A DNA stretch of 64,000 bases from CAYWEM01 sp964457225 (GTDB taxonomy: Bacteria > Acidobacteriota > Aminicenantia > UBA2199): the NCBI GenBank assembly GCA_964457225.1, contig CAYWEM010000004.1:1-64000 (forward strand). Direction: 5' to 3'. Both the position numbers and the translations under genes were made by a program. Position 1 is the stretch's first letter. Each line of letters opens with the position of its first letter. Under the pieces are notes generated by a model. The model made no database searches, was not told the DNA's origin, and was given only the letters and a program-made list of their open reading frames with translations. Below, in pieces: positions 7,962 through 17,264 of the stretch.

Positions 7962-9116
7962 ATGGATTTCACGCTGAGCGAAGAACAAGTTGCCCTGAAG
8001 GAAGAAACTCATAAATTCGCCGAAAGGGAAATGCGGCCGAAAGCCCTCGAATACGATGAAAAGAACGAGTTTCCCCTGGATATCATGCGCAAGGCTTTTG
8101 AAGTCGGCTATCTGACTTCGGGAATTCCGGAAGCCTACGGCGGGATCGGCTTTTCGGTGATGGATAACGCCGTGGTCTGTGAAGAACTGGCCTGGGGCTG
8201 TGCCGGCATGTACACTTCGATCATGGCCAACACCCTGGCCACCACGCCGATAGTTCTTTTCGGAAGTGACGAGCAGAAGAAAAAGTTCCTGACCCCGCTG
8301 ACCGGCGAAATGTCTTTCGCCTGCTTCGCCCTGACCGAAAAGGAAGCCGGTTCGGACAATTCAGCGATTCAAACCGTGGCCAAGCGGCACGGTGACGAGT
8401 ACATCCTCAACGGTTCAAAAACTTTCATCACCAACGCGGCCTACTCCCAGGTCGGCGTCATTTTCGCCTCCACCGACCGGGATCGGGGCGCCCGCGGGCT
8501 TTCCGCTTTTATCGTGCCCATGGATACCCCGGGAGTAACCATCGGCAAGCACGAAAACAAAATGGGGCACCGGGCTTCCAACACCGCGGAGATCTATTTT
8601 GACGATGTCCGCATTCCGGCGTCCAACCTGTTAAAACGTGAAGGCATGGGCTTCATCATCGCCCTGAAAACACTTGATTACGCCCGGCCGGCCGTCGGAG
8701 CCGGGGGCATCGGCGTGGCCCGCGCGGCCTACGAAGAAGCCTTGCGTTACGCCCAGAACCGGGTCCAGTTCGGCAAGCCGATCTCTTCCTTTCAGCACAT
8801 CGCCTTCAAGCTGGCTGAAATGGCCACTGACATAGACGCGGCCCGCCTGATGGTTTACCGTTCAGCCTGGATGCTCGACCAGGGACTGAAGGCCTCCAAG
8901 GAATCCGCCATGGCCAAGGTCATGGCCACGGATGTGGCCATGCGGGTCACGGTCGATGCAGTCCAGATTTTCGGCGGCTATGGCTACATGAAGGAATACC
9001 CGGTTGAAAAGATGATGCGTGATGCCAAGCTGCTCCAGATTTACGAAGGCACCAACGAAATACAAAAGCACGTCATATCCCTGGAAATACTCGGCTCAGT
9101 CAAAGCCAAGAATTGA
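7962..9116 (+). CDS. Acyl-CoA dehydrogenase
   Basis: A 384-residue soluble flavoenzyme that would oxidise acyl-CoA to enoyl-CoA, passing electrons to an electron-transfer flavoprotein. The family signatures are clear: FALTEKEAGSDNSAIQTVA and GYGYMKEYPVEKMMRDAK for FAD and substrate binding, and the catalytic base Glu362 in QIYEGTNEIQ, the position used by short/medium-chain enzymes. Length is standard. AGGAGA just upstream supports the ATG. It lies between the kinase gene and hutH in one apparent transcription unit. Chain-length preference cannot be told from sequence alone. Confidence 0.93.
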   Translation: MDFTLSEEQVALKEETHKFAEREMRPKALEYDEKNEFPLDIMRKAFEVGYLTSGIPEAYGGIGFSVMDNAVVCEELAWGCAGMYTSIMANTLATTPIVLFGSDEQKKKFLTPLTGEMSFACFALTEKEAGSDNSAIQTVAKRHGDEYILNGSKTFITNAAYSQVGVIFASTDRDRGARGLSAFIVPMDTPGVTIGKHENKMGHRASNTAEIYFDDVRIPASNLLKREGMGFIIALKTLDYARPAVGAGGIGVARAAYEEALRYAQNRVQFGKPISSFQHIAFKLAEMATDIDAARLMVYRSAWMLDQGLKASKESAMAKVMATDVAMRVTVDAVQIFGGYGYMKEYPVEKMMRDAKLLQIYEGTNEIQKHVISLEILGSVKAKN

Positions 9117-9150
9117 ACTACCGGGGTTTCATAAAGCTGTAAAGAGTAAC

Positions 9151-10677
9151 ATGGCCATAATAATTGACGGCAATTCCCTCAGCCTGGCTGATTTTGTCAA
9201 AGTCGCCCGCGGGCGAGAACCGGTTGAACTTTCATCAGCCGCCCTTGAAAGAGTCATCCTCAGTCGTCGCGTCCTGATGGAACTGATAGCAACAGGCAAG
9301 CCAGTTTACGGAGTCAACACCGGTTTCGGAGCCCTGGCCACCCGCAGTATTCCGGCCGGAGACCTGCTGAAACTTCAGAAAAACCTGGTGCGCAGTCATT
9401 GCGCCGGATTCGGCCCGCCGCTCTCCCGGGAAGTAACCCGCGGCCTGATGCTTTTGCGGGCCAACGTGCTGGCCAAGGGTTACAGCGGAGTCAGGCCCGA
9501 GGTGATCCGACTGATCATCGAAATGCTCAACCGTGACCTGGTGCCGGTCATTCCCGGCAAGGGATCAGTAGGCGCTTCAGGCGACCTGGCCCCGCTTTCC
9601 CACCTGGCGCTGGCCCTGATCGGTGAAGGTGAAATTGAGATCAACGGAAAAAGGATCAAGAGTTCCAGGGTGTTGAAGAAAAACGGGCTCGAACCATTGT
9701 GCCTGGCCGAAAAAGAAGGCCTGGCTCTGATCAACGGCACCCAGATGATGACTTCCCAGGCCATATTCAACCTCTCCGCGGCGCAAAACCTGGTCATGAC
9801 CGCGGACATAGCCGGCGCCATAACCCTGGAAGCCCAATTGGGAAGCCCTTCGCCCTTTTTCAGCGAAATTCACCAGGTGCGCAGGCATCCCGGCCAGGCA
9901 GTCACAGCGGCCAATATCCTGCAGATTATCAAGGATTCACCCCTTTGGGTTTCCCACCAGGGCAAGACCAGGGTCCAGGACGCATATTCCCTGCGCTGTA
10001 TGCCCCAGGTTCACGGTGCAGTGCGTGATACCCTGGGCTTCGTGGAAAAAACCCTGGAAACCGAGGCAAATTCCGCCACTGAAAACCCGCTGGTTTTCCC
10101 TGAAAAAGGAATCATCCTGTCCGGCGGCAACTTCCACGGAGAACCGGTAGCCCTGGCCATGGATTACCTGGCCATTGCCGTGGCCGAACTGGGCAGCATA
10201 TCAGAACGCCGCCTGGACCGCCTGGTCAATCCTGCCTGCAACGGCGGATTGCCTGCTTTCCTGGCCACGCGCAGCGGGCTGAATTCCGGCTTCATGATCG
10301 CCCAGGTCACCGCATCGGCCCTGGCTTCGGAAAACAAGGTGCTGGCGCATCCCGCCTCGGTTGATTCCATTCCCACCTCGGCCAACCAGGAGGATCATGT
10401 CAGCATGGGCGCCCATGCCGCCCGAAAGGCTGCTGAAATCATTGAAAACGTCAGCGGTATCCTGGCCATTGAAATCCTGGCCGGCCTGCAGGCGCTGGAT
10501 TTTTATTCCCTGCCGAGTTCACCGGTTATAGAAAACATAAAGAGCCAAATCCGGGACTTCGTTCCTTTCATCAAGAAAGACACCAGGCTGGACTCGCACA
10601 TCGAGGCAATCACCGATTTCATCAGGCGGGGAAAACTGGCCGCGGCAGCTCGAACCTACAATTGCCAGATCCAATGA
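9151..10677 (+). CDS. hutH: Histidine ammonia-lyase
   Basis: This cytosolic enzyme deaminates L-histidine to urocanate and ammonia. The 508 residues match the family length, and GSVGASGDLAPLSH carries the A142-S143-G144 triad that cyclises to the MIO cofactor. GVNTGFG near residue 55 and NPACNGGLPAFLA are further family features. The ATG at 9151 gives the standard N-terminus (MAIIIDGNSLSLADFV); the frame stays open upstream inside the dehydrogenase gene but that extension is not homologous. No hutU, hutI or hutG lies in the window. The next gene starts within the stop codon (ATGA overlap). Confidence 0.95.
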   Translation: MAIIIDGNSLSLADFVKVARGREPVELSSAALERVILSRRVLMELIATGKPVYGVNTGFGALATRSIPAGDLLKLQKNLVRSHCAGFGPPLSREVTRGLMLLRANVLAKGYSGVRPEVIRLIIEMLNRDLVPVIPGKGSVGASGDLAPLSHLALALIGEGEIEINGKRIKSSRVLKKNGLEPLCLAEKEGLALINGTQMMTSQAIFNLSAAQNLVMTADIAGAITLEAQLGSPSPFFSEIHQVRRHPGQAVTAANILQIIKDSPLWVSHQGKTRVQDAYSLRCMPQVHGAVRDTLGFVEKTLETEANSATENPLVFPEKGIILSGGNFHGEPVALAMDYLAIAVAELGSISERRLDRLVNPACNGGLPAFLATRSGLNSGFMIAQVTASALASENKVLAHPASVDSIPTSANQEDHVSMGAHAARKAAEIIENVSGILAIEILAGLQALDFYSLPSSPVIENIKSQIRDFVPFIKKDTRLDSHIEAITDFIRRGKLAAAARTYNCQIQ

Positions 10678-10937
10678 GCGTCATGGTCATTTTACTGCGG
10701 ATCCTTTTTGTACTATTCCTGCTGGGCTACCTGCTTTACAGGCTGTTGTGGAAAAACCCGGCCCAGGGGAAAAAGCATCCCGGCCCGAACAATGAGGAAA
10801 TGGTCAAGGATCCGCAATGCGGCACCTATGTTTCCCTGAGCCTGGCCCTGACTGGAAAGAAGGACGGCAGTAAGTACTACTTCTGTTCCCGGGAATGCCG
10901 GGACAAGTTTCTCAGTTCCAGATCGCAGGATGAATAA
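10674..10937 (+). CDS. Small membrane protein with YHS/TRASH-like metal-binding domain
   Basis: The ATG at 10674 shares ATGA with the hutH stop, implying translational coupling. The 87-residue product has one N-terminal transmembrane helix (VILLRILFVLFLLGYLLYRLLW) and a C-terminal domain with CGTYVSLSLAL...YYFCSRECRDKF. The C...C-x3-C arrangement after a DPQCG motif is that of YHS/TRASH-type metal-binding domains, similar to PP0621-like proteins. It is likely to bind a transition metal at the membrane face; target unknown. Confidence 0.7.
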   Translation: MSVMVILLRILFVLFLLGYLLYRLLWKNPAQGKKHPGPNNEEMVKDPQCGTYVSLSLALTGKKDGSKYYFCSRECRDKFLSSRSQDE

Positions 10938-10993
10938 AACCATTCCTGCCCGCTGCCGGTTAAGGTTGCAGCCGGGTTGACCGACCCAGGCCG

Positions 10994-12424
10994 ATGAAGG
11001 AAGGAGCAATTCCCGGCAGCAACTCGGAAATTCTATCGGGAAAAATATTTCCCCTGCTGATACGAATTGGACTTCCGGTAGCTCTGGCCACCCTGTTACG
11101 AATGCTTTACAACCTGGCCGACACTTACTGGCTGGGTAAACTGGGTCGCCAGGCTCTGTCAGCTCCAGTGATTTCCTTTCACATTCTGTTTTTTATCATC
11201 TCCCTGGCCGTCGGCCTGACCGTGGCCGGCACCGCCCTGGTGGCGCAGTTTACCGGCGCCGGTAAAAAGGACCGGGCCGACCTGGCGGCGGGAAACCTGT
11301 TGACTTACCTGGTGGTTTTTTCAGTTGGCTGTGTTGTCCTGTTGATTCCGCTTATGCCGTTACTGCTGAAATTCCTGGGCACTCCCGGCGATACTTTGAA
11401 ACAGACGAGCGATTACCTGGCCATCACACTCTACGGATTTCCGCTGGCCGTTCCCGTCTATCACTACGCAGCCGTGATGAATGCCCTGGGCGACACCCGC
11501 TCACCCCTGCGCATAGAATTCCTGGCCGTCATCTTCAACCTGCTGCTCGATCCGCTGTTGATCTTCGGCTGGCTCGGCCTGCCCCGCCTGGAAGTAGCCG
11601 GAGCAGCCCTGGCGACCGTTCTGACCCAGGCCCTGGCTTCAGGACTTTGCCTCTACCTGCTGTTTTCCGGGAAAAAAGGCATTCACTTGCAGAGCGCGCA
11701 TCTTAAACCTGATCGGGATTTGCTGGCCCCGATCATGCGCATCGGGGGACCGGCCGCGGTCGGCATGTCCGGCACCTCGCTGGGATTCCTGGTGTTGATG
11801 GGGATCGTCAACTCCTTCGGCTCGGTGGTGATCGCCACCTATGGAATCGCCACCAGGATAATTCATATCGCCATGATTCCGGCTACCGGCATCGCCGCCG
11901 CGGTGACTACCATGGTCGGCCAGAACCTCGGTGCAGGCAATGCCAGGCGCTCGGAACAATCCACCAAATCCGGCCTGCAACTGGTGCTTTTGTTAACAGT
12001 TCCGCAGGCACTGGCCCTGGTTTTCTCCGGATCCGCGGTCACCAGGTTTTTTATTCCGGACGACCCCCTGGTACACGCGGCCAGTTCAATCATGTATTAC
12101 TTCGTTGGACCTTCACTGATCTTTTTTTCCTTGTCAACTGTAATTACCGGTGCTTTCCAGGGGTCGGGACACACCATGCCAGTCATGACCGCCAATCTTC
12201 TGCGCCTGTGGCTGATCCGCATTCCCCTGGCCTACTGGCTGTGTTATATCGTTTTTCGCGGCCTGGGAGACTACTATGCCGGGCTGGGTATCTGGTTGGC
12301 CATCCTCGTTTCCAATTTCCTGGCCTTCCTGTTCATCTATCTCTGGTACCACCTGGCCGGCTGGCAGAGAACACATCCAGCGACCGAACAGGTCGGCGAA
12401 ACCGTCCTGCAGCCGAATGTCTGA
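10994..12424 (+). CDS. MATE family efflux transporter
   Basis: A 476-residue inner-membrane protein with about twelve hydrophobic segments in two similar halves, as in the MATE (NorM/DinF) superfamily. Typical segments include LPVALATLLRMLYNLADTYWLGKLG near the N-terminus, ATGIAAAVTTMVGQNLGAGN in the second half and SGHTMPVMTANLLRLWLIRIPLAYWL near the end. These proteins export cationic drugs or metabolites against a sodium or proton gradient. It starts 56 nt after the YHS-like gene. The substrate is not predictable. Confidence 0.9.
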   Translation: MKEGAIPGSNSEILSGKIFPLLIRIGLPVALATLLRMLYNLADTYWLGKLGRQALSAPVISFHILFFIISLAVGLTVAGTALVAQFTGAGKKDRADLAAGNLLTYLVVFSVGCVVLLIPLMPLLLKFLGTPGDTLKQTSDYLAITLYGFPLAVPVYHYAAVMNALGDTRSPLRIEFLAVIFNLLLDPLLIFGWLGLPRLEVAGAALATVLTQALASGLCLYLLFSGKKGIHLQSAHLKPDRDLLAPIMRIGGPAAVGMSGTSLGFLVLMGIVNSFGSVVIATYGIATRIIHIAMIPATGIAAAVTTMVGQNLGAGNARRSEQSTKSGLQLVLLLTVPQALALVFSGSAVTRFFIPDDPLVHAASSIMYYFVGPSLIFFSLSTVITGAFQGSGHTMPVMTANLLRLWLIRIPLAYWLCYIVFRGLGDYYAGLGIWLAILVSNFLAFLFIYLWYHLAGWQRTHPATEQVGETVLQPNV

Positions 12425-12459
12425 CCAGGCGCCGCTTTTTTTAAACCGGGCAAACAAAA

Positions 12460-12882
12460 ATGAAATCCTGTCGTTGTCCTGACTGCCTGAGCGCCTGCCT
12501 CAATGATCCCGGCCGCCTGCTGCCGGACGATCTGCCCCGGATCGCCCGAAAAATGGGCATCAGCCGTGATGAACTGGAACGGAGTTTCCTGGTGTTTCAC
12601 CGCCTGATTCAGGGCGGTATCGAAGCCAGGGTTCCGGCTCCGCTGAAACTGAAAAACGGGATGCCCATGGCTGAACCGGGCAGTACAGTGGACCGGCATT
12701 ATGAAGGCAAGCCCGGACGCTGCATATTCCTTGATGACAATTCGGGCTGCCTGCTCCACCCGGTCAAACCCTTCGAATGCTCAGCTTACCTGGGTTGCCG
12801 TCATACTTTCCTGGGCCGCCGCTACAAAGCCGATTCAGTCCGGTCTTATTTCCTGGCCCGCTGGAAAAAGCAAAGTTCCTGA
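12460..12882 (+). CDS. YkgJ-like cysteine-cluster protein
   Basis: A 140-residue soluble protein with cysteines arranged as CRCPDCLSAC at the N-terminus and GRCIFLDDNSGCLLHPVKPFECSAYLGC near residues 88-115. This matches the YkgJ/UPF0153 class, thought to chelate zinc or an iron-sulfur cluster. It begins 35 nt after the MATE gene without a clear Shine-Dalgarno sequence. Function is unknown. It converges with the minus-strand M28 peptidase gene, and no terminator is evident in the 76-bp gap. Confidence 0.7.
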   Translation: MKSCRCPDCLSACLNDPGRLLPDDLPRIARKMGISRDELERSFLVFHRLIQGGIEARVPAPLKLKNGMPMAEPGSTVDRHYEGKPGRCIFLDDNSGCLLHPVKPFECSAYLGCRHTFLGRRYKADSVRSYFLARWKKQSS

Positions 12883-12958
12883 AAACCAAGCGGACGTGAA
12901 TTTCTTTTCAGGTAAATGGCCTTTTGAACTGTTTTTCAGCTTATTTCATGCAACTGAC

Positions 12959-14416
12959 TCAGCGGTCGGCGAAAATGCAGGCCGCGCGCAGGGCCAGTCC
13001 GGTCAGCTCGGCCATGATTTCCGGGTTGACCCGGAAAATGGAATCACCGGGCCGATGATAATCGGGGAAGGGACCGTTGGTCATGAAGTAGACGCAGGGT
13101 ACTCCGAGGTTCCAGAAAGCGGTGACATCTCCGCCCCGTACTCCCGGCGGACCCATTTCCCGGGTGCCGACCAGCAGGCCGCGGGATTGGTCTGCCTTGA
13201 GCACGGCCGCCCGCAGTTCAGCCGGCTGCGGTGAAATTGATGCAAAGGCCCGGTTGCCGGCTCCAGCCATGTCAAAATTGAACATGGCCGTCATTTTATT
13301 AAAGGGCGGAGGCAGGTTGACCGCGAAGTGGTTGGAACCCTGCATGCCTTTTTCTTCTCCGCCGAAGAGCACGATCATGATGGACCTTTTCGGAGCCCGG
13401 GGCAGCCGGCTCAGGGCCCGGGCCAGGCCAAGCAGTACGGCGCTGCCGCTGGCATTGTCATTTGCTCCGGGACAGAAAAAACCCATCTGGCGGCCAACCC
13501 CGTCAAGGTGGCCGCCCATTATCAGCACCTCGTTGCGCAACTGCGGATCCGAACCGGCAATCCAGCCGGCCACGTTGTAGGACACGGCACTTGGATCGTG
13601 CCGGGTGCTGACCCGGTATCTGAAACGGGCCTGCATGGGAAAACTCAGCGGCCGGCGGTAACGGGCCAGGTCGGCCCGCAGCTGCCTGCTGCTCAGGTCT
13701 TGAACCTTGAAAAGCCGGTCGGCGAATTCATCGCTGATCATCAGCGGGGTGAAGCCGGGAATGAAATCCCCGTTGGGGTGAACGTTGACTTCAGGGTAGA
13801 CGTAAACCAGGCCGGCCGCGCCGCGCTCCATGGCCAACTGCATCCGGGTGCGGTGTTCGTCGTGGTGCTGGAAACGGCGCTCTGTCCGATCGGGAACCCC
13901 GCGGAAAACGACCACGAACTTTCCCGTTACATCAAGGCCGGCATAGTCGTCATAACCGAGCTCAGGCGCGCTGATGCCCCAACCGCAAAAAACCAGGTCC
14001 GCTTCGTGCCTGCCGCTGTCACTGAAGACCAGTGGAAAGAAATCCTTCATGGCTTCAGCCTGCAGCACGGAATTTGATTTTTCGCGGTCTCCGGCCGGGG
14101 AAGGAATTTCAGCCCGCAGTTCTGCCTCCAGAATCTCGGTCAGCGGTGACGGAAAGGACTGCAGGTAGCCGTTTTCCTCAAGCAAAGGCAGTAAACCCCA
14201 GGACCGGAACAGTTCAGCCGCCCATTTGGCCGCCCGGGTATATCCCTCATGACCGCTGAGACGACCCTCGAATTCCTCGGAACTCAGGCTGCGACACCAA
14301 TCGTAGAGATCCAGCGCTGAGATATCCTTTTCCGCCTCGACCCAGGGGCTGACCCCGTACAAAAGGACGGCGGCGCAAAATACGAAGCTTGCCCAAAAGA
14401 ACGATTTTTTATTCAT
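12959..14416 (-). CDS. Secreted M28 family metallopeptidase with PA insert
   Basis: The 485-residue precursor has an N-terminal signal peptide (SFFWASFVFCAAVLLYGVSPWVEA). A protease-associated insert (LDVTGKFVVVFRGVPD...ERGAAGLVYVY) precedes the M28 di-zinc core. The ligand-bearing segments are all visible: GGHLDGVG, CPGANDNASGSA, FGGEEKGMQGS (catalytic Glu), FNFDMAG and the final DYHRPGD. It would remove N-terminal amino acids from peptides in the periplasm or outside the cell. A GGAG ribosome site precedes the start, and a divergent promoter lies upstream. Confidence 0.9.
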   Translation of the reverse strand: MNKKSFFWASFVFCAAVLLYGVSPWVEAEKDISALDLYDWCRSLSSEEFEGRLSGHEGYTRAAKWAAELFRSWGLLPLLEENGYLQSFPSPLTEILEAELRAEIPSPAGDREKSNSVLQAEAMKDFFPLVFSDSGRHEADLVFCGWGISAPELGYDDYAGLDVTGKFVVVFRGVPDRTERRFQHHDEHRTRMQLAMERGAAGLVYVYPEVNVHPNGDFIPGFTPLMISDEFADRLFKVQDLSSRQLRADLARYRRPLSFPMQARFRYRVSTRHDPSAVSYNVAGWIAGSDPQLRNEVLIMGGHLDGVGRQMGFFCPGANDNASGSAVLLGLARALSRLPRAPKRSIMIVLFGGEEKGMQGSNHFAVNLPPPFNKMTAMFNFDMAGAGNRAFASISPQPAELRAAVLKADQSRGLLVGTREMGPPGVRGGDVTAFWNLGVPCVYFMTNGPFPDYHRPGDSIFRVNPEIMAELTGLALRAACIFADR

Positions 14417-14491
14417 GGCGTACTCCTTGTCGGTTTATGAGACCGGGCGACTCCACCTGACGGGCGGGTCGGAACAGAAAAACAAGAAATG

Positions 14492-14521
14492 ATTTTAAGC
14501 GGAAAAGACGACAATTGTCAA
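14492..14521 (-). promoter_or_regulatory. Promoter of the M28 peptidase gene (minus strand)
   Basis: On the minus strand TTGACA (plus coordinates 14516-14521) is followed by TTAAAA at 17 nt or TAAAAT at 18 nt (14492-14498). It is back to back with the plus-strand promoter that starts 23 bp away. Confidence 0.6.
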
Positions 14522-14544
14522 AACCTTTAAACAATGATTCAGCC

Positions 14545-14574
14545 TTGACAAAACAGCCGTTATTAAACTAATCT
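14545..14574 (+). promoter_or_regulatory. Promoter of the glycan-use operon
   Basis: TTGACA at 14545-14550 and TAATCT at 14569-14574 with an 18-nt spacer. It precedes the SLC13 transporter and the run of co-directional genes to 25.9 kb. Confidence 0.5.
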
Positions 14575-14628
14575 TTGATATCGACTTTCCGGAGGCCGGG
14601 TGGGCGTATTATTCCTCTACGGGCGGCA

Positions 14629-16095
14629 ATGAAACTGCAGGCCGGGCAAACAGGCGAAACATCTTCCTGCACGGCCAGGCCGGTTTACTCCATGCTGTTG
14701 GCCGGCCCCCTGTTCTTCGTTTTCACCCTGGTCAGCCCCCCGCTGTTCAGCGGCATGAACCGGGCTTCCTGGCTGGTTCTCGGGCTGGCATTCTGGATGG
14801 CCGCCTGGTGGATAAGCGAGGCGGCCCCTATTCCGGCCACATCCCTGCTGCCGATAGTGGTCGTGCCCCTGAGCGGGCTGGACGGCATGGCTCAGGCCTG
14901 CAGTCCCTATGCACATGAACTGATCTTTCTCTTTCTGGGCGGTTTCTTGCTTTCCATCGCCATGGAACACTGGAACCTGCACCAGCGGATCGCCCTGCTG
15001 ACCATGCTGGCGGTCGGCGGCAAGCCGAGCCGCCAGATCGGCGGCATCATGCTGGTTACCGCTTTCCTGTCCATGTGGATGAGCAACACGGCCACCGCGG
15101 TGATGATGCTGCCGATCGGTTTATCGATCATCGCCGGCCGGCATGACAGCAATGGGCAAACCGACGATTTCGCCCGGGCCCTGATGCTGGCCATTGCCTA
15201 CGCCGCCAGCATCGGCGGCATCGCCACCCTGATCGGCACTCCGCCCAACGCCCTGCTGGCGGCCTACCTGCACAGCACTTACGGTATAACCGTCAGTTTC
15301 AGCAAGTGGCTGCTGTTCGGACTGCCCCTGGCCTCGGTAATGCTGCTTCTCTGCTGGATCTGGCTGACCAGGATACTCTACCGGGTGAACCGCGGCTCTC
15401 AGCACTCCAGCAGACTTCTCATCCAGGAGCAACTCCGACTGCTGGGTAAAACCAGGAAGGGGGAAAAAATGGTGCTCCTGGTTTTCAGCCTGACCGCCTC
15501 GGCCTGGATTCTGCGTGATCCCATGGCCCGCCTGAGCGGCCTGCCCCTCAGTGATTCACTGATAGCCGTTTTCGCCGCGATCCTGTTGTTCGTCCTTCCG
15601 GTCGAGCTTAAAAGCGGCCGGCGTATCATCGGCTGGGACGATTGCCGCAGATTGCCCTGGGGAGTACTCCTGCTGTTCGGCGGCGGCCTGTCCCTGGCCG
15701 TCCAGATCCAGAAATCAGGGTTGGCCGATTACATTGCCGCTCAGGTGAGTTCACTGGGCCACCTCAACCAGGTGCTTCTGATCCTGCTGACCACCTCGGT
15801 GATCATCTTTTTGACTGAAATCACCAGCAATACAGCCACGGCGGCCGCTTTTCTGCCCTTGCTCGGACCGATAGGGCTGGCCCTGAAAGGATCAGTGTTT
15901 TTCCTGACTTTGCCGGCGGCCATCGCCGCCAGCTGTGCTTTCATGATGCCGGTGGCCACTCCGCCCAATGCCATCGTCTTCGCTTCAGGCCGGGTATCGA
16001 TAAGCGACATGGTCAGGGCCGGCCTGCTGCTCAACCTGGTCGGCATTCCGCTGATCAGCCTGGCCAGCCTGACCCTGGGCCGGATCCTGCCATGA
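14629..16095 (+). CDS. SLC13/DASS family sodium-coupled anion symporter
   Basis: A 488-residue polytopic membrane protein. The two inverted-repeat SNT motifs of the DASS family are present (WMSNTATAVMMLPIG and EITSNTATAAAFLPL), together with GGIATLIGTPPNALL and the C-terminal MPVATPPNAIVFASG. Family members move dicarboxylates, citrate or sulfate with sodium. The ATG at 14629 is preferred over an upstream in-frame TTG at 14575, which lies inside the promoter. The MFS gene follows after 35 nt. Its place ahead of sugar genes suggests an organic-acid or sugar-acid substrate, but this is an inference. Confidence 0.88.
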   Translation: MKLQAGQTGETSSCTARPVYSMLLAGPLFFVFTLVSPPLFSGMNRASWLVLGLAFWMAAWWISEAAPIPATSLLPIVVVPLSGLDGMAQACSPYAHELIFLFLGGFLLSIAMEHWNLHQRIALLTMLAVGGKPSRQIGGIMLVTAFLSMWMSNTATAVMMLPIGLSIIAGRHDSNGQTDDFARALMLAIAYAASIGGIATLIGTPPNALLAAYLHSTYGITVSFSKWLLFGLPLASVMLLLCWIWLTRILYRVNRGSQHSSRLLIQEQLRLLGKTRKGEKMVLLVFSLTASAWILRDPMARLSGLPLSDSLIAVFAAILLFVLPVELKSGRRIIGWDDCRRLPWGVLLLFGGGLSLAVQIQKSGLADYIAAQVSSLGHLNQVLLILLTTSVIIFLTEITSNTATAAAFLPLLGPIGLALKGSVFFLTLPAAIAASCAFMMPVATPPNAIVFASGRVSISDMVRAGLLLNLVGIPLISLASLTLGRILP

Positions 16096-16130
16096 AAACG
16101 GGCGGCAATTTATAAAAGGAGGATCGAGCA

Positions 16131-17264
16131 ATGGCCAGAACTCTTCCCCTGCTGCTGACTTTTCTGCTTATGGGAGTGGCCGACGCCATGGGCCCGCTTT
16201 CCAGTGCCGTATCGGCCAATCCCTTCATGGCCGCATTGATGCCTTTTTTCGTGTTTATCGCCTTCGCAGTTTTCAGCGTGCCGGCCGGATTACTGGCCGC
16301 CAGGAAAGGCAAAAAAAACCTGCTCCTGCTCGGTCTGGTGCTGTGCAGTACCGCACTGGCCGTACCTTCTTTCCTTGATCCGCCGTTCAGCCTGCTGCTG
16401 GCCGCAGTTTTCCTGCTGGGCATCGGCACCACCTGCCTGCAGGTGGCGGCCAACCCATTGATGCGGGACGTAAGCAAACCGGGAGACTACAGTCGCAACC
16501 TGGCCCTGGCCCAGGGAATAAAAGGCCTGGGATCAAGCTCTTCGGCCTTCCTGGTCACCGCGGTCGGTTCACTGTCCTTCCTGGCGGCCATGGGTTGGCG
16601 TGCCGCTTTCCCCATTTTCCTGGCCCTGATGCTGCTGGCCCTGTTCGCCGTCAGCAGCCTCAAGGTGAATGAAACCAGGGCCGCCGAACCTCCGGTCCTG
16701 AAGGATTCACTGAGCCTGCTGCGTGAGCCCTTGTTCGCCCGGGCCGTGCTGGGAATTTTTCTCTACGTCGGGGCGGAAGTCTGCCTGGCCACCTTCCTGA
16801 AGCCCCGGCTGGGCAGCCTGGGCTGGCCGGAAAAGGAGGCCGCGCTGTTCGGGCCCAGCATGTTCTTTGCCGCCCTGACCCTGGGCCGCCTGCTGGCCGG
16901 AGTTGTGAAAGCTCAGCCCCGGTTCTTTTTCCGGATTTCCGCCGTCATGGGACTGCTTGGATTGGGCCTGCTGTTGAGCGGACTGCCCGGGCTGGCCCTG
17001 CCCGGAGTTGCCCTGGCCGGCCTGGGTTGCGCCAACATATGGCCCATGCTCTTTTCTATCACGGTTGAAGCCAGGCCGCAGCGTGCCGCGGAACTCAGCG
17101 GCCTGATGTGCATGGCCATCAGCGGCGGCGCGGTGATTCCCCTGCTGATGGGGCGCCTGGGCGGAGGCGCTTCGGCATGGCCCTTCATCGTACCCGCGGC
17201 CTGCTTCGTTTACCTGCTGCTGCTGGCCCTGGCCCCGGGCCGGAAATCCGGAAAGGCATCATGA
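16131..17264 (+). CDS. FucP-like MFS sugar transporter
   Basis: A 377-residue, twelve-helix major facilitator protein. FMAALMPFFVFIAFAVFSVPAG and TCLQVAANPLMRDV are typical of the FucP/glucose-galactose:H+ symporter branch (AANP motif). An AAAGGAGG-type ribosome site lies just upstream. The ROK kinase gene overlaps its stop codon (ATGA at 17261), so a free sugar imported here would be phosphorylated next. Given GH20, GH2 and GH92 downstream, N-acetylglucosamine or mannose is the likeliest cargo (inference). Confidence 0.85.
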   Translation: MARTLPLLLTFLLMGVADAMGPLSSAVSANPFMAALMPFFVFIAFAVFSVPAGLLAARKGKKNLLLLGLVLCSTALAVPSFLDPPFSLLLAAVFLLGIGTTCLQVAANPLMRDVSKPGDYSRNLALAQGIKGLGSSSSAFLVTAVGSLSFLAAMGWRAAFPIFLALMLLALFAVSSLKVNETRAAEPPVLKDSLSLLREPLFARAVLGIFLYVGAEVCLATFLKPRLGSLGWPEKEAALFGPSMFFAALTLGRLLAGVVKAQPRFFFRISAVMGLLGLGLLLSGLPGLALPGVALAGLGCANIWPMLFSITVEARPQRAAELSGLMCMAISGGAVIPLLMGRLGGGASAWPFIVPAACFVYLLLLALAPGRKSGKAS

